Of a stretch of 64,000 bases of DNA, positions 9,537 through 18,998 are shown one piece after another. Origin of the DNA: Fructobacillus sp. CRL 2054 (GTDB lineage Bacteria; Bacillota; Bacilli; Lactobacillales; Lactobacillaceae); the NCBI RefSeq assembly GCF_028764065.1, contig NZ_JACOFN010000004.1, forward strand, positions 1 through 64,000, in the 5' to 3' direction. Position 1 is the first letter of the stretch; each line of letters opens with the position of its first letter. The notes under the pieces were generated by a model that had not been told where the DNA came from, did not search any database, and saw only the letters and a list, made by a program, of their open reading frames with translations. A program made the translations under genes and the position numbers.

Positions 9537-10205
9537 TTAAATCAACTCCGTTATTATCCATGAAAATAAGAGAAAAGGAAGAAATGGCATTTTCCTTTTC
9601 TTTATCATTAAAGGAACGAAAATTAATGTCGAAAAGGTAGAGGTGAAAATAAAGTTGGTAAAGGCTACCCCGTCAAACATAATTGCGGCCAAAACAAAGA
9701 CAGGAAAATCGCCAACGCCCATTTTTTGTAAGTACATGAGAGGAAAGTTCAGTGTAAGGAAGAAAACTTTGAGCAGAATGAATACCGGCTCGTCATGCGC
9801 TAGTCCTTCATTAAAAAATAGAAAGTAGGGAGTAAGCAGCCACACAATATCGGTGTGTGCACGTTCCTTTTGGCTGTCCTCCCTGGCTAAGAAGAGTAGG
9901 AAGAAGTGGAGGAAGTAGGCAGGAGACCATTGGAAGGGGATGGTTAGCATCATAAGGGGGAAGAGTCCCTCGAAGAAAAGCCATTCCGGAACCGAGGTAA
10001 AGGTTTGGCTACAGTTACGGCAGCGGAACTTGAGCATTGGAGCGGATAGCAAAGGGATCATATCGTACCAGGCGAGGGGATGACCGCAGTTAAAACAATA
10101 GGAACGGTTTGTCCAGAGAGCCTGTCCTGATATTGCTCGATCTGCTAAGCAGCAAACTAATGAAGCAAGTGTAAATTGTGTGATAATCAATAATATTTCT
10201 TTCAT
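9537..10205 (-). CDS. comC: Type IV prepilin peptidase ComC-like (A24 family)
   Basis: Membrane aspartic peptidase that cleaves and methylates the leader of pseudopilins such as ComGC during assembly of the DNA-uptake pilus. The protein has 222 residues. Zinc-type cysteine pairs CFNC and CRNC flank a PLL(S/A) segment near residues 37-65, as in the cytoplasmic loop of full-length prepilin peptidases. The catalytic GxGD motif appears as MGVGD near residue 164, and a first Asp lies in the preceding hydrophilic loop (HTDIVW). About six to eight membrane spans follow. No Shine-Dalgarno sequence precedes the ATG; a TATAAT overlapping a TACGTATA sequence lies only a few bases upstream, so the mRNA may be leaderless. 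Other competence genes are not in the window. Confidence 0.85.
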   Translation of the reverse strand: MKEILLIITQFTLASLVCCLADRAISGQALWTNRSYCFNCGHPLAWYDMIPLLSAPMLKFRCRNCSQTFTSVPEWLFFEGLFPLMMLTIPFQWSPAYFLHFFLLFLAREDSQKERAHTDIVWLLTPYFLFFNEGLAHDEPVFILLKVFFLTLNFPLMYLQKMGVGDFPVFVLAAIMFDGVAFTNFIFTSTFSTLIFVPLMIKKRKMPFLPFLLFSWIITELI

Positions 10206-10210
10206 GCCAG

Positions 10211-10220
10211 ATTATACGTA
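10211..10220 (-). promoter_or_regulatory. Possible com-box / -10 of comC
   Basis: On the minus strand TACGTATAAT ends five bases before the comC ATG. TACGTATA differs by one base from the streptococcal ComX box TACGAATA. The same bases contain a TATAAT -10 box. No good -35 box is seen at 17 bp, which would suit an alternative sigma factor. Confidence 0.4.
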
Positions 10221-10296
10221 GAAAGCTAGTAAAAGTTGTCGACTTTTCCATTAATAATTCTTAAGATTTTTATCTATAAAAACCCTGCAAAATCCC

Positions 10297-10326
10297 TTGA
10301 CTTTACCCTAGAAACTGTTATTATAT
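10297..10326 (+). promoter_or_regulatory. Promoter of the rpsL-rpsG transcript
   Basis: TTGACT (10297-10302) is followed 16 bp later by TATTAT (10319-10324). The predicted start leaves a 5' leader of about 150 bases. Confidence 0.7.
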
Positions 10327-10330
10327 TTGA

Positions 10331-10450
10331 CGTGCTTTTAAGACATATGCTCTGAATGTCGCTATTGTTGCGACAAAGGGCGGTGTAAAGGCAAGTCTAA
10401 GCAGGACTTCCGGGAGCACTTTTGTTTAATGACAAAAATGATACACCTGG
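10331..10450 (+). promoter_or_regulatory. Structured 5' leader of rpsL
   Basis: A hairpin GTCGC/GCGAC (10358-10374) precedes a possible three-way junction. Its closing stem is GGTGTA (10382-10387) with TACACC (10442-10447); inside are AAGTC/GACTT (10393-10409) and TTTTGT/ACAAAA (10420-10437). GTGCT (10332-10336) can also pair with AGCAC (10415-10419) inside the junction, a possible pseudoknot. It may be a ribosomal protein-binding leader; I cannot assign it to a known family. Confidence 0.5.
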
Positions 10451-10482
10451 AACTGTGAAAAGAAACGAAGGAGAATAGTAGG

Positions 10483-10896
10483 ATGCCTACAATTAACCAA
10501 TTGGTTCGTAAGTCTCGTAAGTCTCAAGCGACTAAGTCAAACTCACCCGCTTTGAACTTCGGCTACAACTCAATGAAGAAGAAAGCAACTAAGAATGCTG
10601 CGCCACAAAAGCGTGGGGTTGCTACCCGTGTTGGAACTTTGACACCAAAGAAGCCTAACTCAGCCTTGCGTAAGTACGCTCGTGTACGTTTGTCAAACTT
10701 GTACGAAGTTACTGCTTACATCCCAGGTATCGGTCACAACTTGCAAGAACACTCTGTTGTCTTGATCCGTGGTGGTCGTGTTAAGGATTTGCCTGGTGTG
10801 CGTTATCACGTTATCCGTGGTGCGCTTGATACTGCCGGTGTTGACGGCCGTATGACATCACGTTCTAAGTATGGAACGAAAGCTCCTAAGAAGTAA
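10483..10896 (+). CDS. rpsL: 30S ribosomal protein S12
   Basis: Decoding-centre protein of the small subunit that monitors codon-anticodon pairing and is the site of streptomycin-resistance substitutions. The protein has 137 residues, the usual length for Lactobacillales. The conserved [15 protein letters not shown] and [29 protein letters not shown] blocks are intact, with lysines at the streptomycin-related positions. AAGGAGAATAGTAGG precedes the ATG. It leads the str operon, with rpsG 17 bases downstream, and sits behind a long structured leader. Confidence 0.97.
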   Translation: MPTINQLVRKSRKSQATKSNSPALNFGYNSMKKKATKNAAPQKRGVATRVGTLTPKKPNSALRKYARVRLSNLYEVTAYIPGIGHNLQEHSVVLIRGGRVKDLPGVRYHVIRGALDTAGVDGRMTSRSKYGTKAPKK

Positions 10897-10913
10897 TAAG
10901 GAAAGGAAAACTC

Positions 10914-11384
10914 ATGCCACGTAAAGGTTATACAAAGCGTCAGGAAGTTTTACCTGACCCAATTTACAATTCAAAGCTAGTTTCCCGTTTGATCAACAAG
11001 TTGATGGTCGATGGTAAGCGTGGAACTGCATCTACAATCTTGTACGATGCGTTCGACCGTATCAAGGAAACAACTGGTAACGAACCATTGGAAGTTTTCG
11101 AACAAGCAATGGAAAACATCATGCCAGTATTGGAAGTTAAGGCCCGCCGTGTTGGTGGATCTAACTACCAGGTGCCTATCGAAGTTCGCCCAGACCGTCG
11201 TACGACTTTGGGACTCCGTTGGTTGGTTAACTACGCACGTTTGCGTAACGAACACACAATGGACGAACGTTTGGCAAAGGAAATCATCGATGCAGCCAAC
11301 GAAAACGGTGCATCAGTTAAGAAGCGCGAAGACACGCACAAGATGGCTGAAGCCAACCGTGCCTTTGCACACTACCGTTGGTAG
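10914..11384 (+). CDS. rpsG: 30S ribosomal protein S7
   Basis: Primary 16S rRNA-binding protein that starts assembly of the 30S head and lines the E site. The protein has 156 residues. It begins with the conserved [20 protein letters not shown] and ends in the helical segment with [30 protein letters not shown] precedes the start. It is co-transcribed with rpsL. A terminator-like hairpin separates it from fusA, so EF-G may be expressed partly by read-through or from its own promoter. Confidence 0.97.
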   Translation: MPRKGYTKRQEVLPDPIYNSKLVSRLINKLMVDGKRGTASTILYDAFDRIKETTGNEPLEVFEQAMENIMPVLEVKARRVGGSNYQVPIEVRPDRRTTLGLRWLVNYARLRNEHTMDERLAKEIIDAANENGASVKKREDTHKMAEANRAFAHYRW

Positions 11385-11437
11385 GATTTACCGGTTAGCT
11401 TGCTGACCGATTGCTTCTTAGCAATGAATACTTTTTT

Positions 11438-11468
11438 AAAAAAGCGAACTGAACCTAGGTCGCTTTTT
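11438..11468 (+). terminator. Terminator or attenuator between rpsG and fusA
   Basis: AAAAAGCGA pairs with TCGCTTTTT around a 12-base loop. It interrupts the usual rpsL-rpsG-fusA transcript, so partial termination is likely. Confidence 0.75.
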
Positions 11469-11501
11469 ATTGCAATAAACGAAAAAATTTAGGAGATCAC
11501 A

Positions 11502-13613
11502 ATGGCAAAGCGTGAATATCCGCTTAACCGTACTCGTAACATTGGTATCATGGCCCACATCGATGCTGGTAAGACGACTACGACTGAGCGTATCTTGTAC
11601 TATACTGGTAAAATCCACAAGATTGGTGAAACACACGATGGTGCTTCACAAATGGATTTCATGGACCAGGAAAAGGAACGTGGAATTACGATTCAGTCAG
11701 CCGCTACTACCGCCGTATGGCGTGGGTTCACTGACCAATATGAAAAAGATCCTTTCCGTGTTAACATCATCGATACCCCAGGTCACGTGGACTTCACTAT
11801 CGAAGTTGAACGTGCCCTCCGTGTTTTGGATGGTGCCGTAGCCGTATTGGATGGTGCTGCTGGTGTTGAACCACAGACCGAAACTGTTTGGCACCAAGCC
11901 ACAACTTATAACGTTCCACGTATCGTCTTCGTTAACAAGATGGATAAGTTGGGTGCCGACTTTGCAATGTCAGTTGAATCAATGCACGAACGTCTTCGCG
12001 TTAACGCCGAAGCCATCCAATGGCCAATCGGTGCCGAAGATGACTTCGCCGGTGTTATTGATTTGATCAAGGAAGAAGCTTACTACCCAACTGATGAACT
12101 TGGTTCAACTTGGGAACCAAAGCCAATTCCTGACGAATACAAGGATATCGTTGCTGAACGTCGTGAAAAGTTGATTGAAGCGGTTGCTGATGTCGATGAA
12201 GCCTTGATGGACAAGTACCTTGAAGGTGAAGAAATTTCAGTTGACGAATTGAAGGCAGCTATCCGTCGTGCCACTTTGGCACTTGAATTCTACCCAGTTC
12301 TTGCAGGTTCAGCCTACAAGGATAAGGGTGTTCAAATGATGTTGGATGCCGTTGTTGACTACTTGCCATCACCATTGGAAGTTCGCCCATACGTGGCAAC
12401 TGATCCAAAGACTGATGAAGAAGTTGACTTGATCGCCGATGACTCAAAGCCATTCGCGGCCTTGGCATTTAAGATCATGACTGATCCATTCGTTGGACGT
12501 TTGACATTTATGCGTGTTTATACTGGTTCATTGAAGGCCGGTTCATACGTACAAAACACTTCTTCAGATTCACGTGAACGTGTTGGACGTTTGCTCCAAA
12601 TGCACGCTACTTCACGTACTGAAATCGAAGAAGTCTTCTCTGGTGATATCGCCGCTGCTATCGGTTTGAAGAACACTACTACTGGTGATTCATTGACTGA
12701 TACTGAGCACCCATTGATTCTTGAATCAATGGAATTCCCAGAACCAGTTATCGAATTGGCCATCGAACCAAAGACGAAGGCCGATCAAGACAAGTTGGCT
12801 ACTGCTTTGCAGAAGCTTGCTGAAGAAGATCCTTCATTCCGTGCTACAACGAACCAGGAAACTGGTGACACGTTGATCGCCGGAATGGGTGAATTGCAGT
12901 TGGACATCATGGTTGATCGTATGAAGCGTGAATTCAACGTTGAAGCCCAAGTTGGTGCCCCTCAAGTTGCTTACCGTGAAGCATTCACTAAGGACGTTAA
13001 GGCCCGTGGATTCTTCAAGCGTCAGTCAGGTGGTAAGGGACAGTATGGTGATGTTTGGATCGAATTCTCACCAAACGAAGAAGGTGCCGGATTCGAATTC
13101 GAAGACGCCATCGTCGGTGGTGTTGTTCCTCGTGAATACATCCCTTCAGTTGAAGCAGGTTTGAAGGATGCTTTGAACGCTGGTCCTGTTGCTGGATTCC
13201 CATTGGTTGACTTGAAGGCCAAGTTGTACGATGGTTCTTACCACGATGTCGATTCTTCTGAAGCTGCCTTTAAGATTGCCGCTTCATTGGCATTGAAGGA
13301 AGCTGCCAAGACTGCTGGTGCAGTTATCTTGGAGCCAATCATGGCCGTTGATATCGTTGTTCCTGAAGAAAACCTTGGTGATGTTATGGGACACGTCTCA
13401 GCACGCCGTGGTTTGATTGAAGGACAAGAAAACCGTGGACCTGTTTTGGCTGTTAAGGCTCAGGTTCCATTGTCAGAAATGTTCGGATATGCAACGACTT
13501 TGCGTTCAGCTACGCAAGGACGTGGAACTTTCCAGATGGTCTTCGACCACTACCAGGCTGTTCCTAAGAACGTTCAAGAAGAAATCGTTAAGGCACAAGG
13601 TAAGGAAGCTTAA
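11502..13613 (+). CDS. fusA: Translation elongation factor G
   Basis: GTPase that catalyses translocation of tRNAs and mRNA on the ribosome, and ribosome recycling with RRF. The protein has 703 residues. The P-loop [13 protein letters not shown] begins at residue 18, switch I lies around [19 protein letters not shown], and DTPGHVDF and NKMDK complete the G domain. Domains II to V follow in normal order, with domain IV near residues 480-600. GGAGATCACA precedes the start. tuf is not adjacent. A perfect terminator follows. No sign of a paralogous or resistance-type EF-G. Confidence 0.97.
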   Translation: MAKREYPLNRTRNIGIMAHIDAGKTTTTERILYYTGKIHKIGETHDGASQMDFMDQEKERGITIQSAATTAVWRGFTDQYEKDPFRVNIIDTPGHVDFTIEVERALRVLDGAVAVLDGAAGVEPQTETVWHQATTYNVPRIVFVNKMDKLGADFAMSVESMHERLRVNAEAIQWPIGAEDDFAGVIDLIKEEAYYPTDELGSTWEPKPIPDEYKDIVAERREKLIEAVADVDEALMDKYLEGEEISVDELKAAIRRATLALEFYPVLAGSAYKDKGVQMMLDAVVDYLPSPLEVRPYVATDPKTDEEVDLIADDSKPFAALAFKIMTDPFVGRLTFMRVYTGSLKAGSYVQNTSSDSRERVGRLLQMHATSRTEIEEVFSGDIAAAIGLKNTTTGDSLTDTEHPLILESMEFPEPVIELAIEPKTKADQDKLATALQKLAEEDPSFRATTNQETGDTLIAGMGELQLDIMVDRMKREFNVEAQVGAPQVAYREAFTKDVKARGFFKRQSGGKGQYGDVWIEFSPNEEGAGFEFEDAIVGGVVPREYIPSVEAGLKDALNAGPVAGFPLVDLKAKLYDGSYHDVDSSEAAFKIAASLALKEAAKTAGAVILEPIMAVDIVVPEENLGDVMGHVSARRGLIEGQENRGPVLAVKAQVPLSEMFGYATTLRSATQGRGTFQMVFDHYQAVPKNVQEEIVKAQGKEA

Positions 13614-13632
13614 TTCCAACCTCTTAACGGAT

Positions 13633-13662
13633 AACCAGACTAGTTTACTAGTCTGGTTTTTC
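13633..13662 (+). terminator. Terminator after fusA
   Basis: AACCAGACTAG pairs with CTAGTCTGGTT around TTTA and runs into TTTTC. Confidence 0.93.
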
Positions 13663-13783
13663 TTTTGCCCTAAATTCTTGGTAAAGTCGGGCTAGACCGT
13701 TCAGGAAAAAACAGGTGAAAAGGCTATACGCTGCAGGACTGCCGTTGTAAAATAGAAAGACTGAATGAAATTGGAGAACAGGT

Positions 13784-14923
13784 ATGCAAGCAAGCGAGAA
13801 GATTTTAGAATTTAAGCAGGTTGCCTTATCATTTGGAGAGACAGAGGTCTTGAAGAACATTGATTTATCACTAGATTCCGGGCAGTTTTATACCCTTTTA
13901 GGACCCTCTGGTTCTGGTAAATCAACCATCTTGAAGTTGATTTCTGGCCAATTACAGCCTTCAGCCGGGCAAGTGGTTTTTGACGGCAAAGTCATTAATG
14001 ACCTCCCTGCTGAAAAGCGCCGGGTGAACACTGTTTTCCAAAACTACTCCCTTTTTCCAAACATGAACGTCTACGATAACGTGGCCTTCGGACCCCGTTT
14101 GAAGAAGATGGCGGAGCCTTTAATTGAAGAAAAGGTCAAAGAAATGCTTTCACTCGTGAAGCTTTCCGGCTATGAAAATCGTGACATCAATGAACTTTCT
14201 GGTGGCCAACAGCAGCGTGTGGCAATTGCGCGCGCATTGGCCAACGATCCAGAGCTGCTTTTGCTCGATGAGCCTTTGTCAGCCCTGGATTACAAGTTAC
14301 GGAAGGTCCTGCAGACTGAATTGCGGACAATTCAACGCCGTCTTGGAATTACCTTTGTCTTCGTTACCCACGATCAGGAAGAGGCCTTGGCGATGTCTGA
14401 CTGGATTTTTGTCATGAATGATGGGGTCATCCAGCAGCAGGGGACGCCGGAAGATATTTACGATGAACCGGTTAACAACTTCGTTGCCAACTTTATCGGG
14501 GAATCAAACATCGTGCCAGGTATCATGAAGTCTGATTACCTTGTCCACTTCGTTGGCAAGGACTTCGAAAACGTTGACGCCGGTATGCGTCCGAACGAAC
14601 AGGTCGAAGTCGTTTTGCGTCCGGAAGACTTGGACTTCACTACGCCTGAAGAAGGAAAGTTGGTCGTGACCATCAAGAACCAGTCCTTCCGTGGTGATTA
14701 CTACGAAATTATGGCCCAAGATGATGATTTGAACATGTGGCAGGTGCAGGTAACGAACCCTGCTGAAATCGGCGAACGGGTTGGCCTGACTTTTGACCCT
14801 GAAGACATTCACATCATGCGCTATGACGAGTCCGAAGAAGAATTCGATGCTCGCTTGGAAGCCTACGAAGAGGACGAAGCTGAAGCAGCCGGTTCGGGGG
14901 AGAATGCTCATGAATCGGATTAA
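13784..14923 (+). CDS. potA: Spermidine/putrescine ABC transporter ATP-binding protein
   Basis: Energises polyamine uptake through PotBC. The protein has 379 residues. Walker [10 protein letters not shown] lies near residue 41, the ABC signature LSGGQQQRV near 140 and Walker [13 protein letters not shown] near 160. A C-terminal TOBE-like regulatory region follows. The last 30 or so residues form a very acidic tail ([18 protein letters not shown]) that is longer than usual for PotA, and their codons overlap the start of potB. TTGGAGAACAG precedes the ATG. First gene of the tightly overlapping potABCD operon. A TAAAAT -10 box lies about 30 bases upstream. Confidence 0.94.
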   Translation: MQASEKILEFKQVALSFGETEVLKNIDLSLDSGQFYTLLGPSGSGKSTILKLISGQLQPSAGQVVFDGKVINDLPAEKRRVNTVFQNYSLFPNMNVYDNVAFGPRLKKMAEPLIEEKVKEMLSLVKLSGYENRDINELSGGQQQRVAIARALANDPELLLLDEPLSALDYKLRKVLQTELRTIQRRLGITFVFVTHDQEEALAMSDWIFVMNDGVIQQQGTPEDIYDEPVNNFVANFIGESNIVPGIMKSDYLVHFVGKDFENVDAGMRPNEQVEVVLRPEDLDFTTPEEGKLVVTIKNQSFRGDYYEIMAQDDDLNMWQVQVTNPAEIGERVGLTFDPEDIHIMRYDESEEEFDARLEAYEEDEAEAAGSGENAHESD

Positions 14924-15734
14924 GAAACGCTATACGGAAGCCTACTTGGGTATCTACGGACTTTGGCTATTGGCCTTTGTTGTGGCCCCAATGCTCTTGC
15001 TGCTGATCCAGTCTGTGAATGTGCCGGGGCAGGGTTTCTCACTGTCGAATTACCGGGACTTTTTCACGTCGGGCCCATACTTGGCCATGACGGTGAACTC
15101 CGTCTGGTACGCCTTTTTGATTACCTTGGTCACGTTAGCCATTGCCTATCCGCTTGCGCTGGTCTTGACGACCTTGAAGCACCGACAACTTTGGTTGCTT
15201 TTGGTGATTTTGCCAACCTGGATTAACTTGCTCTTGAAGACATACGCATTCATTGGGCTGCTCGGCAAAGGCGGTCTCTTAAATCAGGCGATTACGGGCA
15301 TGGGCTTTGGCCCTAGCCAGTTGCTCTTTACCAACGGGGCCTTCTTGCTGGTAGCAGCGTACATCGAGCTGCCATTCATGGTACTACCAATCTATAACGC
15401 TTTGCTTGATATCGATCCGCTCTTGCCAGCCGCATCACGCGATTTGGGTGCCAGTCGTTTTCAAACGCTGAAGCAGGTCATCTGGCCGCTTTCAATGCCC
15501 GGGGTAAAAACTGGTGTTCAAACCGTCTTTATCCCCAGCCTTTCACTCTTTATGATTACCCGTCTGATTGGTGGTAATAAAGTCATTACGCTGGGAACGG
15601 CCATTGAGGAACATTTCTTAGTCACCCAGAACTGGTCATTCGGTTCGACAATCGGTGTTGTCCTTATTATTGCCATGGCCCTGACCATGGCTCTCACAAC
15701 GGATCGAAAGAAGAAAGGAGGTCGCCGCAAATGA
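14910..15734 (+). CDS. potB: Spermidine/putrescine ABC transporter permease PotB
   Basis: One of two membrane subunits of the polyamine importer. The protein has 274 residues and six membrane segments. The EAA-type loop that contacts PotA appears as [28 protein letters not shown]. The start MNRIKKRY is chosen because GGGGGAGAATGCTC lies directly upstream and the hydrophobic first helix begins soon after. This gives a 14-base overlap with the end of potA. The stop overlaps the potC start as ATGA, so the four genes are translationally coupled. Confidence 0.93.
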   Translation: MNRIKKRYTEAYLGIYGLWLLAFVVAPMLLLLIQSVNVPGQGFSLSNYRDFFTSGPYLAMTVNSVWYAFLITLVTLAIAYPLALVLTTLKHRQLWLLLVILPTWINLLLKTYAFIGLLGKGGLLNQAITGMGFGPSQLLFTNGAFLLVAAYIELPFMVLPIYNALLDIDPLLPAASRDLGASRFQTLKQVIWPLSMPGVKTGVQTVFIPSLSLFMITRLIGGNKVITLGTAIEEHFLVTQNWSFGSTIGVVLIIAMALTMALTTDRKKKGGRRK

Positions 15735-16534
15735 AAATTATTCAACGCTGCTGGTTGACCTTCTGTTTCTTCCTTTTGTACGCACCCATTCTCTTTTTGG
15801 TTGTCTACTCCTTTAATTCGGGGGAGACGATGCAGACATTTGAAGGCTTCTCTTGGGCCCACTACCAGGAACTTTGGCAGGATACCCGTTTGCTACAGAT
15901 TGTTCTAGGGACTCTGGTCTTGGCCTTGAGCTCATCCTTGATTGCCACAGCCATTGGGACAATCGGTGCCCTAGCCATTTACCGGACGCCACGTAAGTTA
16001 GTCAAGCAGTCCTTGCTCGGATTGAACAACGTTTTGCTTGTGTCGCCAGATGTTATCATTGGGGCATCCTTCTTGATCTTGATGACAGCCTTAGGACTGA
16101 AGTTGGGCTTCTTTACCGTTTTGCTTGCCCACGTCGCCTTTTCAATTCCGATTGTGGTCTTGATGGTGCTGCCTAAGTTGCAGGAAATGAACCATGACTT
16201 GGTTTTGGCTGCTCAGGACTTGGGCGCCACGCCCACGGAAGTGCTGACGAAAGTTACGCTACCTGTTATTTCACCGGGAATCCTTGCTGGCTTTTTCATG
16301 GCCTTGACCTATTCCTTGGATGACTTCGCCGTGACTTTCTTCGTGACGGGGAATGGCTTCTCGACATTAGCGGTTGAAGTTTACTCGCGTGCTCGTCGCG
16401 GTGTTTCACTCGAAATCAACGCGCTATCAACGCTGATGCTTTTTGTAGCCTTCATCCTAGTACTGGGCTACTATGTCTATGGCCAGCGTAAGAAGGGGCA
16501 GAAGCCTAGTAAGTTAAAGGAGAAAGTTAAATGA
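15731..16534 (+). CDS. potC: Spermidine/putrescine ABC transporter permease PotC
   Basis: Second permease subunit, pairing with PotB to form the transmembrane channel. The protein has 267 residues and six membrane spans. The EAA loop reads LAAQDLGATPTEVLTKVTLPVISPGI. The start overlaps the potB stop by four bases (ATGA), with AAAGAAAGGAGG upstream inside potB. The end overlaps potD in the same way. The C-terminus is lysine-rich and cytoplasmic. Confidence 0.94.
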   Translation: MKIIQRCWLTFCFFLLYAPILFLVVYSFNSGETMQTFEGFSWAHYQELWQDTRLLQIVLGTLVLALSSSLIATAIGTIGALAIYRTPRKLVKQSLLGLNNVLLVSPDVIIGASFLILMTALGLKLGFFTVLLAHVAFSIPIVVLMVLPKLQEMNHDLVLAAQDLGATPTEVLTKVTLPVISPGILAGFFMALTYSLDDFAVTFFVTGNGFSTLAVEVYSRARRGVSLEINALSTLMLFVAFILVLGYYVYGQRKKGQKPSKLKEKVK

Positions 16535-17610
16535 AAAAAATTCTGATGACTTTTTCCGGTGTCTTTCTATTGATTTTGGTTTTGCTTGGGCTGCAATGGG
16601 GACTTTCGGCCTCTCGCAATCAGGACAATTCATCCAGCAAGGACACCTTAACCTTCTATAATTGGGGGGACTACATTGACCCAAGTATCTTGAAGGACTT
16701 CACCAAGGAAACTGGCTACAAAGTCAATTACCAAACCTTTGATTCCAACGAGGCTATGTACACCAAGATTAAGCAGGGTGGAACCAACTTTGATTTGGCT
16801 GTGCCTTCTGAATACATGGTGTCTAAGTTGAAAGAAGCGGGACTGTTGGCCAAACTCGACAAGAGTCAGCTGACGGGGATGAATAATCTCAACTCGCAGT
16901 TCATGAATCAGTCCTTTGATAAGGGGAACCAGTATTCCGTGCCCTACTTCTGGGGAACGCTTGGTATTCTCTATAATAAGAAAGTCGTGAACGGTTCGGA
17001 CCTGAAGGACTGGTCCTCGATTTGGTCAAGTAAGTACCGCCACCAGTTGCTCTTGGTTGACTCTGCTCGTGATGTCTTGGGACTGACTTTGATATCACAA
17101 GGCAAGTCGGTTAATGATCAGAACGCAGCGGACCTGGCAGCGGCACAGGGAAAGTTATCTTCTTTGATGCCAAACGTGAAGGCGATTGTTGGGGATGAGT
17201 TAAAACTCTACATGGCTCAAGGGGAAGGTAACATTGCCGTTACTTATTCCGGTGAAGCTAAGAATGCCATGGAGAAAAACTCGGACCTGGCCTATGTGGT
17301 ACCAGAAGATGGTTCCAACCTCTGGTTAGATAATTTAGTTATTCCAAAGTCTGCCAAGCACAAGAAGGCAGCCTACGCTTTGATTAACTACTTGAACCGT
17401 CCGGAAGTGGCAGCAAAGAATGCTGAATACATTGGCTATGCCACACCAAACCAGAAGGCCTATCAGTTACTCCCTAAGTCGGTGAAGTCTGACCAAGCTT
17501 TCTATCCTAAGCAAAGTATTTTGGATAAGTTGCAGGTTTACCAAAACTTCAACCAATATTGGACACAAAAATACAATGATGCCTTTTTGGAGTTTAAGTT
17601 GGGGAAGTAG
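16531..17610 (+). CDS. potD: Spermidine/putrescine-binding protein PotD
   Basis: Extracellular substrate-binding subunit that delivers polyamines to PotBC. The protein has 359 residues. An N-terminal hydrophobic segment (residues 4-24) is followed by a Ser-rich linker. There is no cysteine lipobox, so it is anchored as an uncleaved helix or released rather than lipidated. The mature fold begins at LTFYNWGDYIDPSIL, the PotD/PotF signature, and includes FDLAVPSEYMV and the VVPEDGSNLWLDNLVIPK pocket region. AAAGGAGAAAG precedes the start. Last gene of the operon, ending before a strong terminator. Confidence 0.93.
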   Translation: MKKILMTFSGVFLLILVLLGLQWGLSASRNQDNSSSKDTLTFYNWGDYIDPSILKDFTKETGYKVNYQTFDSNEAMYTKIKQGGTNFDLAVPSEYMVSKLKEAGLLAKLDKSQLTGMNNLNSQFMNQSFDKGNQYSVPYFWGTLGILYNKKVVNGSDLKDWSSIWSSKYRHQLLLVDSARDVLGLTLISQGKSVNDQNAADLAAAQGKLSSLMPNVKAIVGDELKLYMAQGEGNIAVTYSGEAKNAMEKNSDLAYVVPEDGSNLWLDNLVIPKSAKHKKAAYALINYLNRPEVAAKNAEYIGYATPNQKAYQLLPKSVKSDQAFYPKQSILDKLQVYQNFNQYWTQKYNDAFLEFKLGK

Positions 17611-17703
17611 TGAAAAGATTTGAAGCAAATTATGATAAAATATCATCATAAATCAGTAAAAACTCTTGCTAGAAATTAATCGAAAATTTAATAGAAAATA
17701 CTG

Positions 17704-17731
17704 AAAAACCCTTGTATATCAAGGGTTTTTC
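17704..17731 (+). terminator. Terminator after potD, overlapping the S10 promoter
   Basis: AAAAACCCTTG pairs with CAAGGGTTTTT around TATAT. The -35 box of the S10 operon promoter (TTGTAT, 17712-17717) lies inside this hairpin. Confidence 0.92.
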
Positions 17732-17740
17732 TGCTATTAT
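17712..17740 (+). promoter_or_regulatory. Promoter of the S10 ribosomal operon
   Basis: TTGTAT and TATTAT (17735-17740) are 17 bp apart. Predicted transcription starts near 17747, leaving a leader of nearly 180 bases. Confidence 0.65.
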
Positions 17741-17744
17741 ATTC

Positions 17745-17915
17745 AAGTACGCCTTTTGGGGTTGCCGATGCAAACCCCCTAAAAAGACTGGTGTATCAAC
17801 GTTTAGCGATGATGATTAAGGTTGCGACACGCGCGGCCGCGTTGCCATGGGCGCGCAAACACAACATGTGTTGTCGGTTTTTGATCGGAGTTAGCTGATT
17901 TACAAAATCAACGAG
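17745..17915 (+). promoter_or_regulatory. GC-rich structured leader of the S10 operon
   Basis: The leader contains GGGGTT/AACCCC (about 17758-17779), a very GC-rich block from 17821 to 17858 including GCGGCCGC and GGGCGCGC, and the palindrome ACACAACATGTGTTGT. Such GC content is unlike the rest of the window and suggests a conserved RNA fold, possibly for autogenous control. A 29-codon open frame (17809-17898) crosses it but has no ribosome-binding site. Confidence 0.45.
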
Positions 17916-17925
17916 GAGGCAGAAA

Positions 17926-18234
17926 ATGGCACAAAAGAAGATCCGTATCCGCTTGAAGGCATACGAACACCGCATCTTGGACCAATCAGCGGACAAGATT
18001 GTTGAAACGGCAAAGCGGACTGGCGCAGAAATCGCCGGCCCAATTCCATTGCCAACTGAACGCTCTTTGTACACGGTGCTTAGCTCACCACACAAGTACA
18101 AGGATGCCCGCGAACAGTTCGAAATGCGGACACACAAGCGTTTGGTCGACATTGTGAACCCTACTGACAAGACAGTTGACGCATTGCGTAAGCTTGAATT
18201 GCCAGCAGGTGTTGCAATTGAAATCAAGCTCTAA
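17926..18234 (+). CDS. rpsJ: 30S ribosomal protein S10
   Basis: Head protein of the 30S subunit; also acts as NusE in transcription antitermination with NusB. The protein has 102 residues, the normal size. It begins [19 protein letters not shown] and contains the long loop [15 protein letters not shown] that reaches the decoding region. GAGGAGGCAGAAA precedes the ATG. First gene of the S10-spc-alpha cluster, which runs unbroken to rplQ. Confidence 0.97.
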   Translation: MAQKKIRIRLKAYEHRILDQSADKIVETAKRTGAEIAGPIPLPTERSLYTVLSSPHKYKDAREQFEMRTHKRLVDIVNPTDKTVDALRKLELPAGVAIEIKL

Positions 18235-18247
18235 TTAAGTACCATCC

Positions 18248-18267
18248 CGCTGAGCATAAGCTTAGCG
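18248..18267 (+). other. Intercistronic hairpin rpsJ-rplC
   Basis: CGCTGAGC and GCTTAGCG form a near-perfect stem with a CATAA-like loop in the short gap between rpsJ and rplC. There is no T-tract, so it is not a terminator. Confidence 0.5.
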
Positions 18268-18288
18268 ACGAAATGAAGGAGATAAGTC

Positions 18289-18972
18289 ATGACTAAAGGT
18301 ATCTTAGGCCGTAAAGTCGGTATGACTCAGGTTTTCACTGAATCTGGTGAATTGATCGCCGTGACTGCTGTTGAAGCTACACCAAACGTTGTTTTGCAAG
18401 TAAAGACGCAAGCAACTGATGGTTACAACGCTTTGCAGTTAGGTTACCAAGACAAGCGCGAGATTTTGTCAAACAAACCTGAACAAGGCCACGTTGCAAA
18501 AGCCAACACAGCCCCTAAGCGCTACATTCGTGAAATCCGTGATGCGGAAGGCGAATACGGTGTTGGGGATGCAATTGCTGTTGACACTTTCCAAGCCGGT
18601 GAATATGTTGATGTTACCGGTGTTACTAAGGGACACGGTTTCCAAGGTGCAATCAAGAAGCTTGGACAATCACGTGGACCTATGAGCCACGGTTCTCGTT
18701 ACCACCGTCGCCCAGGTTCAATGGGTGCCATCATTAACCGTGTATTCCCAGGTAAGCTTTTGCCTGGTCGCATGGGTAACAACAAGCGTACGATGCAAAA
18801 CATTGCCATCGTGCACGTTGACGTTGAAAACAACCTCTTGTTGTTGAAGGGAAATGTTCCTGGTGCCAACAAGTCATTGTTGACAATCAAGTCAACTGTT
18901 AAGACAAACGCAAATCACCCTGAAATCAAGATGGCCGGTTCAAAGCCAGCTGCTGATTCAGAAGAAAACTAA
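18289..18972 (+). CDS. rplC: 50S ribosomal protein L3
   Basis: Early assembly protein of the large subunit whose extended loop approaches the peptidyl transferase centre. The protein has 227 residues, with a C-terminal tail ([14 protein letters not shown]) longer than the roughly 210 residues of B. subtilis L3. [16 protein letters not shown] and the loop around [22 protein letters not shown] are typical. GAAGGAGATAAGTC precedes the ATG. Followed by rplD after 26 bases. Confidence 0.97.
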   Translation: MTKGILGRKVGMTQVFTESGELIAVTAVEATPNVVLQVKTQATDGYNALQLGYQDKREILSNKPEQGHVAKANTAPKRYIREIRDAEGEYGVGDAIAVDTFQAGEYVDVTGVTKGHGFQGAIKKLGQSRGPMSHGSRYHRRPGSMGAIINRVFPGKLLPGRMGNNKRTMQNIAIVHVDVENNLLLLKGNVPGANKSLLTIKSTVKTNANHPEIKMAGSKPAADSEEN

Positions 18973-18998
18973 ACTAATAGAAAGGAGAACAATCAATC

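Noticed and set aside
17809-17898. A 29-codon frame in the S10 leader, first thought a leader peptide
   Set aside because: No ribosome-binding site and no run of one amino acid; the GC-rich block explains it better as RNA structure.
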